Positions 16,363-26,463 are shown, counted from the first letter of the stretch. The stretch: 64,000 nucleotides of DNA from UBA1351 sp964563505 (GCA_964563505.1 CAZLXW010000002.1:1-64000), one strand, 5' to 3'. Notes: a model not told the origin generated them from the sequence alone. Made by a program: numbers and translations.

Positions 16363-16935
16363 TTATTCCTTGTATATTCTGATAATTATCTCTGCCACTT
16401 TAACTTTCGATAATCCTTTGTCCATGCTTTTTTTCTGAATCTTTCGGTGCGCTTCTTCTTCGGTTAAATCAAGATACTTCATTAAATATCTTTTTGCTTC
16501 ATCAATAACTTCTTGTTGGTTCTTTTTTTCCTTGATTTGTACAACTTCTTGCTCTAAAGAAAGAATGCTTTTTGATGTTTTTGCAAGTAGAGAAATTGTA
16601 TTCATCAAAACTTCTCGTCCACAGGGTTTTACAATACTCGTAAAAATTGGCTCCTGATTCAAATTAACATAGTGTTCAACATCTGTTGCATGAATAAGAG
16701 CGACAACCGGACACACTTTTTCTGCCAAAATCGTCTCAGAAATTTCGTAACCTTTCATCCCCTTCATTCGGTCATCGATAATAGCAATATCCGGATAAAC
16801 CGTATGAATCTTTCGCAATAGATCATAAGCATCTGTTGTTTCCCCAACAACTTGCATACCATTTTCTTGTAAAAATTGGGTCAGCTGCGTTATTATTTTA
16901 TTGTTACTTGAGCCAATCATGACTCTTATCCCCAT
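16363..16935 (-). CDS. ANTAR-domain response regulator (RNA-binding antiterminator)
   Basis: The 190-residue protein has an N-terminal receiver-like domain (with IIDDRMKGMKGYEI, the Asp pair intact), a coiled-coil segment near residues 120-140 rich in charged residues, and a C-terminal ANTAR domain (EAKRYLMKYLDLTEEEAHRKIQKKSMDKG). It belongs to the AmiR/NasT type, which binds two-hairpin leaders and prevents termination. It lies between glnA and glnN, and the glnN leader carries such a target, so control of GSIII by nitrogen status is inferred. The start at 16935 follows AGGTGA; no sensor kinase gene is adjacent. Confidence 0.9.
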   Translation of the reverse strand: MGIRVMIGSSNNKIITQLTQFLQENGMQVVGETTDAYDLLRKIHTVYPDIAIIDDRMKGMKGYEISETILAEKVCPVVALIHATDVEHYVNLNQEPIFTSIVKPCGREVLMNTISLLAKTSKSILSLEQEVVQIKEKKNQQEVIDEAKRYLMKYLDLTEEEAHRKIQKKSMDKGLSKVKVAEIIIRIYKE

Positions 16936-16973
16936 ATATCTCACCTACTTATGAAGAAACTTGATGAATACGA

Positions 16974-18308
16974 CTAGTATCTTGATATATAACGTTCAAC
17001 TTCCCAATCATGAACAATAGATATATAATCTGTCCATTCATTAATCTTTGCACGTTTATAGTTTTCATAAACATCACCCAAAACATTTTTAACTAGGGCG
17101 TCCTTATCCATTTCAACAACTGCATCTTTCAGCGTTTTTGGCAAGGTGTTCTCAAAATCAAAGGGGTGAACAGCTTCTGACAAGTCTTGAGCCGACATAG
17201 GTTCATCAGACTTCAGATTATTTCGTATGCCTTCTAAACCGGCTTCAACCATGGCTGCAATCGCAAGATAGGGATTACACGATGGATCCGGGCTTCGATA
17301 TTCAATGGACGTTCTATTCCCACGTGCTGCCGGAATGCGAACCAATGGACTATTATTGGACCTCGACCATCCAATTCGTATAGGCGCTTCAAAACCTGTA
17401 ACCAATCGTTTGTAAGAGTTGATTGTCGGATTTGTCACTGCAGTGATGCCTTTTGCATGCTTAAGGAGGCCTCCAATAAATGCATGACCGTCTTTAGACA
17501 AATTATACGTTTCCTTAGAATCGTAAAAAACATTTTCACCAGAATTCTTATGCTCTAATGTCATAAGCGTATGCATTCCTGAACCATTTATATTATGTAA
17601 CGGTTTAGGCATAAACGTTGCATGAAGACCGTGCTTTTGTGCGACAACTTTCACGACCAATTTGAACGTCACGATATTATCGACCGTTTCGAGCAAATCA
17701 CCCATTTCAAAATCAATTTCATGTTGACCGGGAGCAACCTCATGATGGGACGCAGCTATTTTAAAATCCATATCTTGTAAGGTAAGGACAATATCTCTTC
17801 GAACATTTTCGCCTAAGTCTATTGGCCCTAAATCAAAGTATCCTGCCTTATCATGCGTCGTTGTTGTCGGATCCCCATTTTCATCCGTATGGAATAAGAA
17901 AAATTCAAATTCCGGCCCTACTTTTACACGGTATCCCATCGCTTCCGCTCTTTCAACCGTCTTTTTCAGTACATATCTGGGGTCACCCGTAAAAGGTTGT
18001 CCGTCTGCTTTAACAATATCACAGATGAGTCTCGCCACTTTTCCTTGATGAGGTCTCCATGGAAAGATTTGAAAGGTGGATAAGTCCGGGCGAAGATACA
18101 TATCCGCTTCTTCAACACGGTATAGTCCTTCAATTGATGAACCGTCAAACATAATTTCACCTGCTAGGGCTCTTTCAAGTTGTTCAACAGTAATAGCAAC
18201 ATTTTTTAGAGTTCCGAAGATATCCACAAATTGTAATCGAATAAACTTCACATCTTCATCAAATACAATTCGACGAATTTCTTCATTAGAATACATCTTA
18301 GCACTCAT
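16974..18308 (-). CDS. glnA: glutamine synthetase type I
   Basis: This 444-residue GSI forms glutamine from glutamate and ammonia. Signatures are MFDGSSIEGL near residue 53, GPEFEFFLF near 132, HHEVAPGQHEIDF near 188, NINGSGMHT near 240 and IEYRSPDPSCNPYLA near 334. The length fits the GSI-alpha type found in Gram-positives; I see no adenylylation-site region of the longer beta type. The start follows AGGAGGAG. It comes 27 bases after dapL and before the ANTAR gene, so ammonia assimilation and diaminopimelate synthesis share a transcript. Confidence 0.96.
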   Translation of the reverse strand: MSAKMYSNEEIRRIVFDEDVKFIRLQFVDIFGTLKNVAITVEQLERALAGEIMFDGSSIEGLYRVEEADMYLRPDLSTFQIFPWRPHQGKVARLICDIVKADGQPFTGDPRYVLKKTVERAEAMGYRVKVGPEFEFFLFHTDENGDPTTTTHDKAGYFDLGPIDLGENVRRDIVLTLQDMDFKIAASHHEVAPGQHEIDFEMGDLLETVDNIVTFKLVVKVVAQKHGLHATFMPKPLHNINGSGMHTLMTLEHKNSGENVFYDSKETYNLSKDGHAFIGGLLKHAKGITAVTNPTINSYKRLVTGFEAPIRIGWSRSNNSPLVRIPAARGNRTSIEYRSPDPSCNPYLAIAAMVEAGLEGIRNNLKSDEPMSAQDLSEAVHPFDFENTLPKTLKDAVVEMDKDALVKNVLGDVYENYKRAKINEWTDYISIVHDWEVERYISRY

Positions 18309-18335
18309 TATTCTCCTCCTTTAGCATTGCTTCAT

Positions 18336-19574
18336 TTAAAATATAAATTCGACATCCGATAGACGACGATAAATCTCATCCATAACAAGGCGTTCTTCAT
18401 GTTCGTTAACCGACAAGAAGGTTACTGAAAATCTTACATAAGCACCTGCATCGTCCCATGGAACTGTTGATATCAACTTTTCTTTAATCAAATACTGAGA
18501 AAAGTCTTCCGCTGTTTTAAACTTCGTTCCACCTTTTACGCCTTTTGGTATAGCTACATAAAGATAAAATGAGCCTTTTGGCTTTTTAACCTTAAAGCCA
18601 AGATTTGACAAAACTTCGACGAGCAAATCATGTCGTCTGGAATATTTTGCTGCCGTCTCTTCCGTGATTTCAGGATGATCTAACGCATAGACTGCTGCCT
18701 TTTGTATTGCCTTGAACTGTCCCGAATCATTATTATCTTTTACAGATGCAAACGCTGCAACGACTTTTTTATTACCCACAACGTAGGCCATTCTCCATCC
18801 CGTCATATTATATGCTTTTGACAGGGAATGAATTTCAACGCCGACTTTTTTTGCACCCGGTAGGCTTAAAAAGCTTAAAGGTTGATTTCCGTCAAATGTT
18901 AATCCGGCATAAGCCGCATCATGAATAATAATTAAATCATTTTCTTTTGCAAATTTTATTGCTCGCTTAAAAAATGCTTTTGTCGCCACCGCTCCGGTTG
19001 GATTATTCGGATAGTTCAAGTAAAGCAACTTAGCTTTTTTAACAACATCCTTGGGGATCTCTTCAAAATCCGGAAGAAATTTATTCTCTTCAAGAAGGGG
19101 CATATTATACACATCGCCACCGAGCCATTTTGTCATCGTCCCCATAATTGGATACCCCGGTACTGTCATTAATGTAACATCTCCCGGATTAATAAATGCC
19201 TGAGCCATCATGGCAAGAGCAGGTTTTGAACCAATGGAATGGTTGACCTCTGTTTCAGGGTCAAGTCCTGTCACACCATAAATACGATCCATATATCTGA
19301 CGACAGCTTCTTTGAATTCTTGAATTCCGTTATCTGCATAATTCCGATTTTCCCACTGATTTGCTTCATATGCCAAAGTATCTATGACACCTTGATCTGC
19401 TTTTGCATCCGGTTCACCAACGCCCATATCAATAAGTTCAAGTTCAGGGTGGGCTTTCATTGCTTCGCCTTTCGCACGTTTAATCTTTTCAAACTTATAA
19501 ATCACCGTGCTTTTTCCAAATTGTTTACCACCTATTCGTTCTGCAATTAAATTTTGAATATAACTTTCTGCCAT
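18336..19574 (-). CDS. dapL: LL-diaminopimelate aminotransferase
   Basis: The 412-residue fold-type I aminotransferase converts tetrahydrodipicolinate to LL-diaminopimelate in one step. The DapL character is seen in GVGEPDAKAD near residue 51, the NYPNNPTGAVA block and the PLP lysine segment HSLSKAYNMTGWRMAYVVG. It directly follows dapF, whose epimerase acts on its product, which strongly supports this over a general aspartate aminotransferase. The start follows AGGAGG. Use of DapL marks the direct aminotransferase variant of the lysine pathway. Confidence 0.93.
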   Translation of the reverse strand: MAESYIQNLIAERIGGKQFGKSTVIYKFEKIKRAKGEAMKAHPELELIDMGVGEPDAKADQGVIDTLAYEANQWENRNYADNGIQEFKEAVVRYMDRIYGVTGLDPETEVNHSIGSKPALAMMAQAFINPGDVTLMTVPGYPIMGTMTKWLGGDVYNMPLLEENKFLPDFEEIPKDVVKKAKLLYLNYPNNPTGAVATKAFFKRAIKFAKENDLIIIHDAAYAGLTFDGNQPLSFLSLPGAKKVGVEIHSLSKAYNMTGWRMAYVVGNKKVVAAFASVKDNNDSGQFKAIQKAAVYALDHPEITEETAAKYSRRHDLLVEVLSNLGFKVKKPKGSFYLYVAIPKGVKGGTKFKTAEDFSQYLIKEKLISTVPWDDAGAYVRFSVTFLSVNEHEERLVMDEIYRRLSDVEFIF

Positions 19575-19583
19575 AATTTCCTC

Positions 19584-20417
19584 CTATTTAAACCATACGC
19601 CTTTAAAAACAAATTCCGCCGGACCTGTTAGAAACACATGATTCGTTTCTTCATTCCACTCGATGTCTAAATCGCCTCCGAGTAAATGCACTGTAGCCCG
19701 TCTGTCTGTCTTTCCATTTAGAACACATGCTACTAGTGTTGCACACGCGCCGGTTCCGCATGCCAAGGTTTCTCCGCTACCTCGCTCCCAAACACGCATA
19801 TTGATTTCATTCTTATTAATAACTTGAACAAATTCAATATTCGCTTTTTTAGGGAACTGCGAATCCACTTCTAATATTTTACCATATTTTTCAACGGCAA
19901 AACCATCTGTTTCATTTATATATGTAATTGCATGGGGATTCCCCATGGATACACATGTCATTATAAACTGTTTATCCTCTGCTGTCATTAATAAATCCAT
20001 CACCGGAGATTTTTCTGCAATCACCGGAATCTTTTCTGCTTCTAATATAGGTTCCCCCATATCAACTCGAACCGTTTTTACAACTTGACTTTCAATAAAC
20101 AGTTCTAATGTTTTTATTCCTGCAAGTGTTTCAACCGTAATAACTTCTTTTCCGGTCATATTTTTATCATATACATATTTGCCAACACAGCGAATTGCAT
20201 TACCACACATTTCTGCCTCTGATCCATCTGCATTAAACATACGCATTCTAAAATCTGCTATTTCTGAAGGAAGTATTAATACAATACCATCTCCACCAAT
20301 ACCAAAGTGACGATCACTCATTTGAATCGCTAAATCTTTAGGATCATCAACCTCTTCTGAAAATCCATTTATATAGATATAATCATTTCCGCAGCCGTGC
20401 ATTTTTGTAAAATTCAT
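19584..20417 (-). CDS. dapF: diaminopimelate epimerase
   Basis: The 277-residue cofactor-free epimerase converts LL- to meso-diaminopimelate for lysine and peptidoglycan. Both catalytic cysteines are present: C71 in EMCGNAIRC and C220 in LACGTGACAT. The opening TKMHGCGNDYIYING is typical. The start follows GAGGTGA, and dapL begins nine bases after the stop. It is the first gene of the dap-gln block. Confidence 0.96.
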   Translation of the reverse strand: MNFTKMHGCGNDYIYINGFSEEVDDPKDLAIQMSDRHFGIGGDGIVLILPSEIADFRMRMFNADGSEAEMCGNAIRCVGKYVYDKNMTGKEVITVETLAGIKTLELFIESQVVKTVRVDMGEPILEAEKIPVIAEKSPVMDLLMTAEDKQFIMTCVSMGNPHAITYINETDGFAVEKYGKILEVDSQFPKKANIEFVQVINKNEINMRVWERGSGETLACGTGACATLVACVLNGKTDRRATVHLLGGDLDIEWNEETNHVFLTGPAEFVFKGVWFK

Positions 20418-20479
20418 AATTCACCTCAATAAATTTAATCTATTCAAAAGTTAGTAGTACTATTTAATAACACTATTTA

Positions 20480-20508
20480 AGTATACAAGAAATTTGAGAA
20501 AAATGCAA
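20480..20508 (-). promoter_or_regulatory. promoter of dapF
   Basis: On the minus strand TTGCAT and TATACT are 17 bases apart, about 60 bases before the start codon. The divergent PBP gene has a TATAAT at 20581-20586 but no clear -35 box. Confidence 0.7.
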
Positions 20509-20614
20509 TATCTGAAGGAAACAAATTATTAATTTTTGATTAAGCTTATTAAATTTCTTTCTTATTGGTCATAAATTTGATATAATGATGAAGATTAAAA
20601 GGAGGATTCACATT

Positions 20615-23278
20615 ATGAATTTTGGGAAATATGCTCGGAATAAGAAAATCAAACAGATTAATTCTAAATCCAGCAAGATTAAGAACTTAGTCAGTTCAAC
20701 TTTTTTCAAGCTTTTGGTATTTTTTATATTAGTTGCAGGTATTATAGCCTTTTCTGCAGGGCTCGGCACATTTAAAGCGATTATTGATGCATCACCAAGT
20801 ATAGATCATTTATTAGATAAAATTCAACCTGAAGGCTACACAACAATAATATATGATTTACAAGGCAATGAGGTTCAGCAACTTCATGGTGCAGATGCTA
20901 ATCGAATCTATGTTGAATATGACCAGATTCCTTCTTACTTAGGGGAAGCTTTTATTGCCATTGAAGATGAACGTTTTTGGCGACATAACGGAGTCGACTT
21001 ACAAGGATTTATGCGAGCAATTTTCACTAACATCAAATCACGAAGTTTTTCCGAAGGCGCCAGTACCATAACACAACAGATTATTAAAAATAACGTTTTA
21101 ACAACAGAGGTTACCATCGAACGAAAACTTCAAGAAATGTATCTTGCCGTTGAATTAGAAAAGCATCTCTCAAAAGAAGATATTCTTGAACTATACATGA
21201 ATACCGTAGCAAGCGGACGCGGAACAAACGGTGTTCAGACGCCTTCTCAACTCTACTTCAACAAAGATGTTTGGGATATTTCGATTGCTGAATCCGCTAT
21301 TTTAGCATCAATCACCAACAATCCAACAAAGTATGACCCTGTCTCGAAACCGGAAAACAACCGTGAACGCGCAGTGCGAATTCTTGAAAAATTATTGGAA
21401 CAAGAATATATTACACAAGCAGAATACGATGAAGCTTACAATACCGATGTGTACAGTCAAATTCAGATCAATTCACAAATCCGGGCTGAAAACGCTTCAA
21501 GCTATTCATATTTTGTTGATGAAGCAATCAACCGCCTCGTTGATGATTTAACGATTCAAAAAGGTTATTCTGAAGCACAAGCTTACAACTTAGTTTATCG
21601 CGGTGGGTTGAGCATTTACATTACTCAAGATGGTAAAATCCAAGAAGGTATGGACAACGTTTTTAATAATGAAGAAAATTACCCACCGGAATATGAAGAT
21701 TATGGTATGAAACTATTATACAGTTTGTCCATTCTAAAAGAGGAAGAAGCAGAACACTTCTATCATGAAGAACAATTCGCTAATCGCGAGGAAGCCGAAG
21801 CTTATATACAAACTGTCTGGGACGAATATGGACTTACTCAATCCGACTTCGATGATGGATATGCCAAAGAGAACCCTTTATTCATACCTCAGCCTCAAGC
21901 CGCAATGGTTTTACTGGACTTTCATAACGGTCACGTCAAAGCCCTTTCCGGAGGACGTGGTATAAAAATAGGAAATCAAACGTTCAATCGCGCTACACAA
22001 GCAAAGCGACAACCCGGTTCAACCTTTAAAGTTGTGGCTGCATACTTACCGGCGATAGACACCGGAAAATATAGTCTTGCTACTTCCATTGATGATGCAC
22101 CATTTAAAATATCTATGCCTAATGGAAGCAGTTATAGCCCGGGCAACTGGTATAGTGGCTATCGAGGATTATCTACCGTCCGAGAAGGTATTGTGGACTC
22201 CATGAACATTCTCGCTGTCAAGACAACATTTGATATCGGTGTTGATTTAGCCTTTGACTATTTACTTGATTTGGGCTTTACTACATTACACGAATCACTA
22301 ACTCGTAACGGTCAAACTTTTACCGATAAAACATTGACCCTTCCATTAGGTGGTCTAACCGATGGTGTCACTCCATTAGAATTAACTGCTGCCTATGGAG
22401 CCATTGCAAATGACGGTGTTTATGTAGAACCCATCTTCTACACACGCGTATTAGACCATGACGGTAATATTTTAATTGATAAAGAACCAATAACACGTAC
22501 AGTCATGAAAGATACAACTGCTTTTTTACTTACTGATGCTATGGTTGATGTTATCGATTACGGAACGGGTACTGCATCAAGACTTCGAAATATCAATCTA
22601 CCTACTGCCGGTAAAACCGGAACCACATCTGCAACGAAAGACTTATGGTTCGCCGGCTATACGCCTTACTACGCCGGTGCACTTTGGATGGGATATGACG
22701 ACCCACAGCAAATGGCCTATATAAGGAACTACCATAAATACATGTGGCGAGACGTAATGGAAGTCGCTCACGAGGGCTTACCGTATAAAGATTTTAATAA
22801 ACCGGCAAGTATTACATCCGCATTAATCTGTAAAGAATCTGGTAAATTGGCTGTTCAAGGCCTATGTACCGATGATCCAAGAGGAAGCACTGCACGTTAT
22901 GAATATTTCGCTCCCGGAACTGTTCCAACCGAGACGTGCGACGTACATAAAGAAGTATTTATTGATACCTCTTCAGGATTATTTGCAACTGAATATTGTC
23001 CAGAAGAACTCGTTGAACGTCGTATCATGATACAACGCGTGGACCCGCTCAATGTCGAAGAGTTATCACCCGGTGTATTAAATTCAATCGCTGATTATAA
23101 ATATGAAATTCCTTATTCAATGATTGGCGAATATTGTAATCTACATGGCCCAAATACTATTCATCAAAATGATGCAACTGAAGGTCATCAAGATGCTTCA
23201 GGTACCTTTGATCCAAATGATCCAAACTCAGCATTTGATCCTCAGTTACCTAATAATGAAAATCCAAATAACAATTAA
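20615..23278 (+). CDS. class A penicillin-binding protein (PBP1A type)
   Basis: The 887-residue bifunctional enzyme polymerises and cross-links peptidoglycan at the outer face of the membrane. A membrane anchor spans about 30-52. The GT51 domain has the catalytic E117 in EDERFWRHNGVD and EGASTITQQ near 148. The transpeptidase has S469-T-F-K472, S529-M-N531 and K667-T-G-T. A linker with acidic repeats (about 350-420) and a C-terminal tail rich in Asn, Pro and Asp (DPNDPNSAFDPQLPNNENPNNN region) are unusual but common in Gram-positive PBPs. The start at 20615 follows AAAGGAGG. Confidence 0.94.
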   Translation: MNFGKYARNKKIKQINSKSSKIKNLVSSTFFKLLVFFILVAGIIAFSAGLGTFKAIIDASPSIDHLLDKIQPEGYTTIIYDLQGNEVQQLHGADANRIYVEYDQIPSYLGEAFIAIEDERFWRHNGVDLQGFMRAIFTNIKSRSFSEGASTITQQIIKNNVLTTEVTIERKLQEMYLAVELEKHLSKEDILELYMNTVASGRGTNGVQTPSQLYFNKDVWDISIAESAILASITNNPTKYDPVSKPENNRERAVRILEKLLEQEYITQAEYDEAYNTDVYSQIQINSQIRAENASSYSYFVDEAINRLVDDLTIQKGYSEAQAYNLVYRGGLSIYITQDGKIQEGMDNVFNNEENYPPEYEDYGMKLLYSLSILKEEEAEHFYHEEQFANREEAEAYIQTVWDEYGLTQSDFDDGYAKENPLFIPQPQAAMVLLDFHNGHVKALSGGRGIKIGNQTFNRATQAKRQPGSTFKVVAAYLPAIDTGKYSLATSIDDAPFKISMPNGSSYSPGNWYSGYRGLSTVREGIVDSMNILAVKTTFDIGVDLAFDYLLDLGFTTLHESLTRNGQTFTDKTLTLPLGGLTDGVTPLELTAAYGAIANDGVYVEPIFYTRVLDHDGNILIDKEPITRTVMKDTTAFLLTDAMVDVIDYGTGTASRLRNINLPTAGKTGTTSATKDLWFAGYTPYYAGALWMGYDDPQQMAYIRNYHKYMWRDVMEVAHEGLPYKDFNKPASITSALICKESGKLAVQGLCTDDPRGSTARYEYFAPGTVPTETCDVHKEVFIDTSSGLFATEYCPEELVERRIMIQRVDPLNVEELSPGVLNSIADYKYEIPYSMIGEYCNLHGPNTIHQNDATEGHQDASGTFDPNDPNSAFDPQLPNNENPNNN

Positions 23279-23291
23279 GAATAATCCAAAT

Positions 23292-23340
23292 AAAAAGCGC
23301 TTGTGCCGGCAAAAGTATTTACCGGCACAAGCGCTTTTTC
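23292..23340. terminator. bidirectional terminator between PBP gene and sensor kinase gene
   Basis: Perfect 13-bp arms (23297-23309 and 23322-23334) are flanked by A5 and T5. It ends exactly at the stop codon of the convergent kinase gene. Confidence 0.92.
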
Positions 23341-26018
23341 TATTCAACGATTAATCCTAATATCACATCATAATTTTCATAATGCATATGCCACTTATAG
23401 AAGATTTCTCTTACATCAAAAACCTCGAATTCTATTAATTCAGGGCTATCAATATCTATATATTTTTGATTCAAATCAAATATTGATGTGGAATTTCCCG
23501 CTATAATATTACATGATTCCTTTAAAACTTCATACTTAATTTCTTCAAACGTTTCCTCTGTTAAGTACTTGTCTTCTGTAAAATATTTGGCCATCTGCCA
23601 AACAGTCTCTCTATTACACGACATAATGAAATACCCTTCTTCCGGTCCTTTAAATGGTATTCGAACACTATATTCATAGATGTACTCAATCGATTCAAGC
23701 CCTACTATATTGACCGGTAATGTAATTATATTATTAGACTTAAAATATATCTTAAAAGCTTCTACATACAAATCCATAAGCAGCGGAAACGAAAAATAAC
23801 TAATCAGTGCTTCACTTTCTTTCGGCAACATCACCTTAACTTCCGTTCCAAAATCCATAAAAGAAATCACACGTATTTCTCCACCCATTTTTTCTACTTC
23901 CACTTTTACTGAAGCCAAGCCAACGCCTCGACCGCTAGTCACAGATATATCTTCCATTGTCGAAACTTCTTGATCAAATATATGATCAATAAGTTCATCC
24001 TCCGTCATCGATTCAACTTCATCAATTGAAATGTTTTTTGCATTTAATAACCGGTCCCTCACTTTTACTGTGTCAATTCCTCTACCATCATCTTTAATAC
24101 TTACTTCAAAAAAATTTCCATAATCATGTACTTGACATTGTATTTCGCCATATCTTGGTTTGCCAATTAACATCCGCTCTTCTTCCTCTTCAATTCCATG
24201 GTCAATACAATTGTTGAATACATGAACAAGAGCTCTTAAAACAAACTTATAATGATTATAATCAATAAATACGTCATCTCCGGTGACCTGTATGGTCTTT
24301 ATCTTTTTGCCACTTTCCATGGCTTTCTTTCTTGATTCCCGTCCATAGAACAACAAAATATCACGCACAGATTTATTGAAAATCTTTTGAATAATATAAA
24401 TAATCAAGGAAGCTTCTGTATCATAAAAATATTTTTTCACTTCGTTATATACACTTTCCAAATTATTAATATTCGCTTGAAGATAAACTTTATCTTCAAA
24501 GAAAGAACTTCCTGTCACTTCTGTGATAATTTCTAAATCTGTATATAAGTCCCGAAGGACTTCTTCAATATCGTCTTGGATTATTCTGGAATTATTAATT
24601 ACTTTTGACTCAAAACGATGTAGACTTGATACAATATGTATAAAATTAAAGACACCAAAATTACCTTTAAATGTATGGATGATTGTTAATATCTCTTCAA
24701 CGTCAATTGCCTTAATGTTAACACTATTCATATACTCCATAAATTCACTGACTAAGGTAACTAATTCTTCTCGGTTCATCATCGATGTCATCGACAATGC
24801 CAACTTATCTCGCTCAAAAATTAGCTGAGACTCTAACAAAATAGTATCTGAAATATCATGTAACTTTACAATAATCTCATTAATTCTATCTTGGCCTTGA
24901 TACAACATTTTTTGATACTGAACCTGAAAATACCGGTCATCGACAATAATTTGTTGAGGCAAGAGTTCACTTCCTACCTCCCATAACATCTTACTCGTAA
25001 AAATATTTTCTAAGATCCGTTGAACAAGCTCCGAAGATGTATCTTCATCATAAATCAATTCTGACATGGGTAGGTTCGAGATATCTGTTCCAAAAATCGA
25101 GTAACATGCTTTTGTATATGTATCATTAACAAGGTAATTATTCGATACAGAAAACACTCCTTCTGATACATACTCATATATATTTGTATTTTTTGTTTCA
25201 AGTGCTCCACGTTCTTTCTCATAGCGCAAACGAATGACAAGCATTTCTTCAAAAACACGTTCAAACATCATACTCAATGCAACAATTAATGGCACGCCTT
25301 TAATCAACATATCCAACAAACTTTGAGGTATGTCAACATAGGTAACACTTATTAATTCGATGATTTTCCCAATACCAATAATCATAAAAATTCTTTTATA
25401 CGAGTGAATATCTATTGGGTCTATTGTCACGTTTTCTTTTGATGAATGAATGTAATACATACCCAAAAAAGCAACAACCACCATGAGTAGTTCTATAAGA
25501 ACTATAATCCTCATGTCATCAAAGTAAATTATTCTCAATATTATATATGTTGTTATAATTCCTAACTGAAAAAAAACAATTGTAAGATAATCTATTTGCT
25601 TTGTTTTATAAAACATAGCTACAACTAATAAAATGATTGCAAATAAATATGCACTTTCTAATAGTAAAGGATTCGGTGTGAATAGAGGATACCATAAGAA
25701 CTCATCAATTAATGATGTACTATATACTGAAAAAAATAAAAATGAAACAGCAATCGCCCCATAGGCTTTCGCTTTTTCTATACTCTCCGGCTTTATAATC
25801 ATATGTGAAAACAGAATAAAACCAAAAGCCAATACAATAGATGCAAAAAAAACAAAACTTTTTAAGTAATATCTAACATACATTATATTTCGCAATGTAC
25901 CTTGGAAATCTGTTGTAATATTGGGAACTTTATAGACCAATAATAATTCAATTCCTACAAGAAACACTGCAATGCTCAGTAAAATAGTTGTAACAATTTT
26001 TAATGGTAACACTTTCAT
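23340..26018 (-). CDS. membrane CheA-like histidine kinase with C-terminal CheX-like domain
   Basis: The 892-residue protein has about eight N-terminal membrane segments (to about 255), a PAS-like region (about 276-391), an Hpt domain with phospho-accepting H448 in IIHTFKGNFGVF, and a CheA-type ATPase core (N box NNCIDHG at 602, DDGRGID at 643, GRGVGLAS at 696). No CheW-like domain follows. Instead the last 150 residues look like CheX/CheC, with the pattern E830-x3-E-x2-N-x3-G (EVLKESCNIIAG). A CheY gene precedes it by one base. A combined kinase and phosphatase for that CheY is inferred. The start at 26018 follows GGGAG. Confidence 0.8.
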   Translation of the reverse strand: MKVLPLKIVTTILLSIAVFLVGIELLLVYKVPNITTDFQGTLRNIMYVRYYLKSFVFFASIVLAFGFILFSHMIIKPESIEKAKAYGAIAVSFLFFSVYSTSLIDEFLWYPLFTPNPLLLESAYLFAIILLVVAMFYKTKQIDYLTIVFFQLGIITTYIILRIIYFDDMRIIVLIELLMVVVAFLGMYYIHSSKENVTIDPIDIHSYKRIFMIIGIGKIIELISVTYVDIPQSLLDMLIKGVPLIVALSMMFERVFEEMLVIRLRYEKERGALETKNTNIYEYVSEGVFSVSNNYLVNDTYTKACYSIFGTDISNLPMSELIYDEDTSSELVQRILENIFTSKMLWEVGSELLPQQIIVDDRYFQVQYQKMLYQGQDRINEIIVKLHDISDTILLESQLIFERDKLALSMTSMMNREELVTLVSEFMEYMNSVNIKAIDVEEILTIIHTFKGNFGVFNFIHIVSSLHRFESKVINNSRIIQDDIEEVLRDLYTDLEIITEVTGSSFFEDKVYLQANINNLESVYNEVKKYFYDTEASLIIYIIQKIFNKSVRDILLFYGRESRKKAMESGKKIKTIQVTGDDVFIDYNHYKFVLRALVHVFNNCIDHGIEEEEERMLIGKPRYGEIQCQVHDYGNFFEVSIKDDGRGIDTVKVRDRLLNAKNISIDEVESMTEDELIDHIFDQEVSTMEDISVTSGRGVGLASVKVEVEKMGGEIRVISFMDFGTEVKVMLPKESEALISYFSFPLLMDLYVEAFKIYFKSNNIITLPVNIVGLESIEYIYEYSVRIPFKGPEEGYFIMSCNRETVWQMAKYFTEDKYLTEETFEEIKYEVLKESCNIIAGNSTSIFDLNQKYIDIDSPELIEFEVFDVREIFYKWHMHYENYDVILGLIVE

Positions 26019-26019
26019 A

Positions 26020-26400
26020 TTACATCTCCCACATAACTTGATCAATGACTGAACGAATCTTTTCTTCAGAAAATGGCTTTACAATATAATGTTTAGCTCC
26101 TTTTTCAATAGCTTCAACCACTAAAGCTTTTTGATTAATGGCCGAAAGCATTATAATTTTAGCTTTTGGAAACTCTTTGATAATCTCTTCTACCGCTTTA
26201 ATTCCATTCATATTCGGCATTGAAATATCCATTGTAACAATGTCCGGCAGACATTCCCTAAACTTCTCTACCGCCTCGACGCCATCGCCTGCAGTTTCAA
26301 CAACTTCATAGCGCAATCCTTCAAGTACCTTAATTAATTTATTGCGCATCAACATTGAATCATCGACAACCATAATACGTACTTTTATATTTTTCATCAT
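26020..26400 (-). CDS. CheY-like single-domain response regulator
   Basis: The 126-residue receiver has VVDDS at the acidic pocket, the phospho-accepting Asp in IVTMDISMPNMNG, the switch Ser in IIMLSA and the conserved Lys in YIVKPF. It has no output domain. It is translated from AAGGGG-ATGATG; the second Met is an alternative start. The kinase gene begins one base after its stop, so the pair is a two-component system. Its downstream partner is unknown because no motility gene is in this window. Confidence 0.93.
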   Translation of the reverse strand: MMKNIKVRIMVVDDSMLMRNKLIKVLEGLRYEVVETAGDGVEAVEKFRECLPDIVTMDISMPNMNGIKAVEEIIKEFPKAKIIMLSAINQKALVVEAIEKGAKHYIVKPFSEEKIRSVIDQVMWEM

Positions 26401-26434
26401 CTCATCGCCCCTTATCTTTTATTGTATTTCTTCC

Positions 26435-26463
26435 ATTATATATTACTTTTTTCTTTATTTCAA
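26435..26463 (-). promoter_or_regulatory. promoter of the cheY/kinase pair
   Basis: On the minus strand TTGAAA and TATAAT are 17 bases apart, close before the response regulator gene. Confidence 0.75.
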
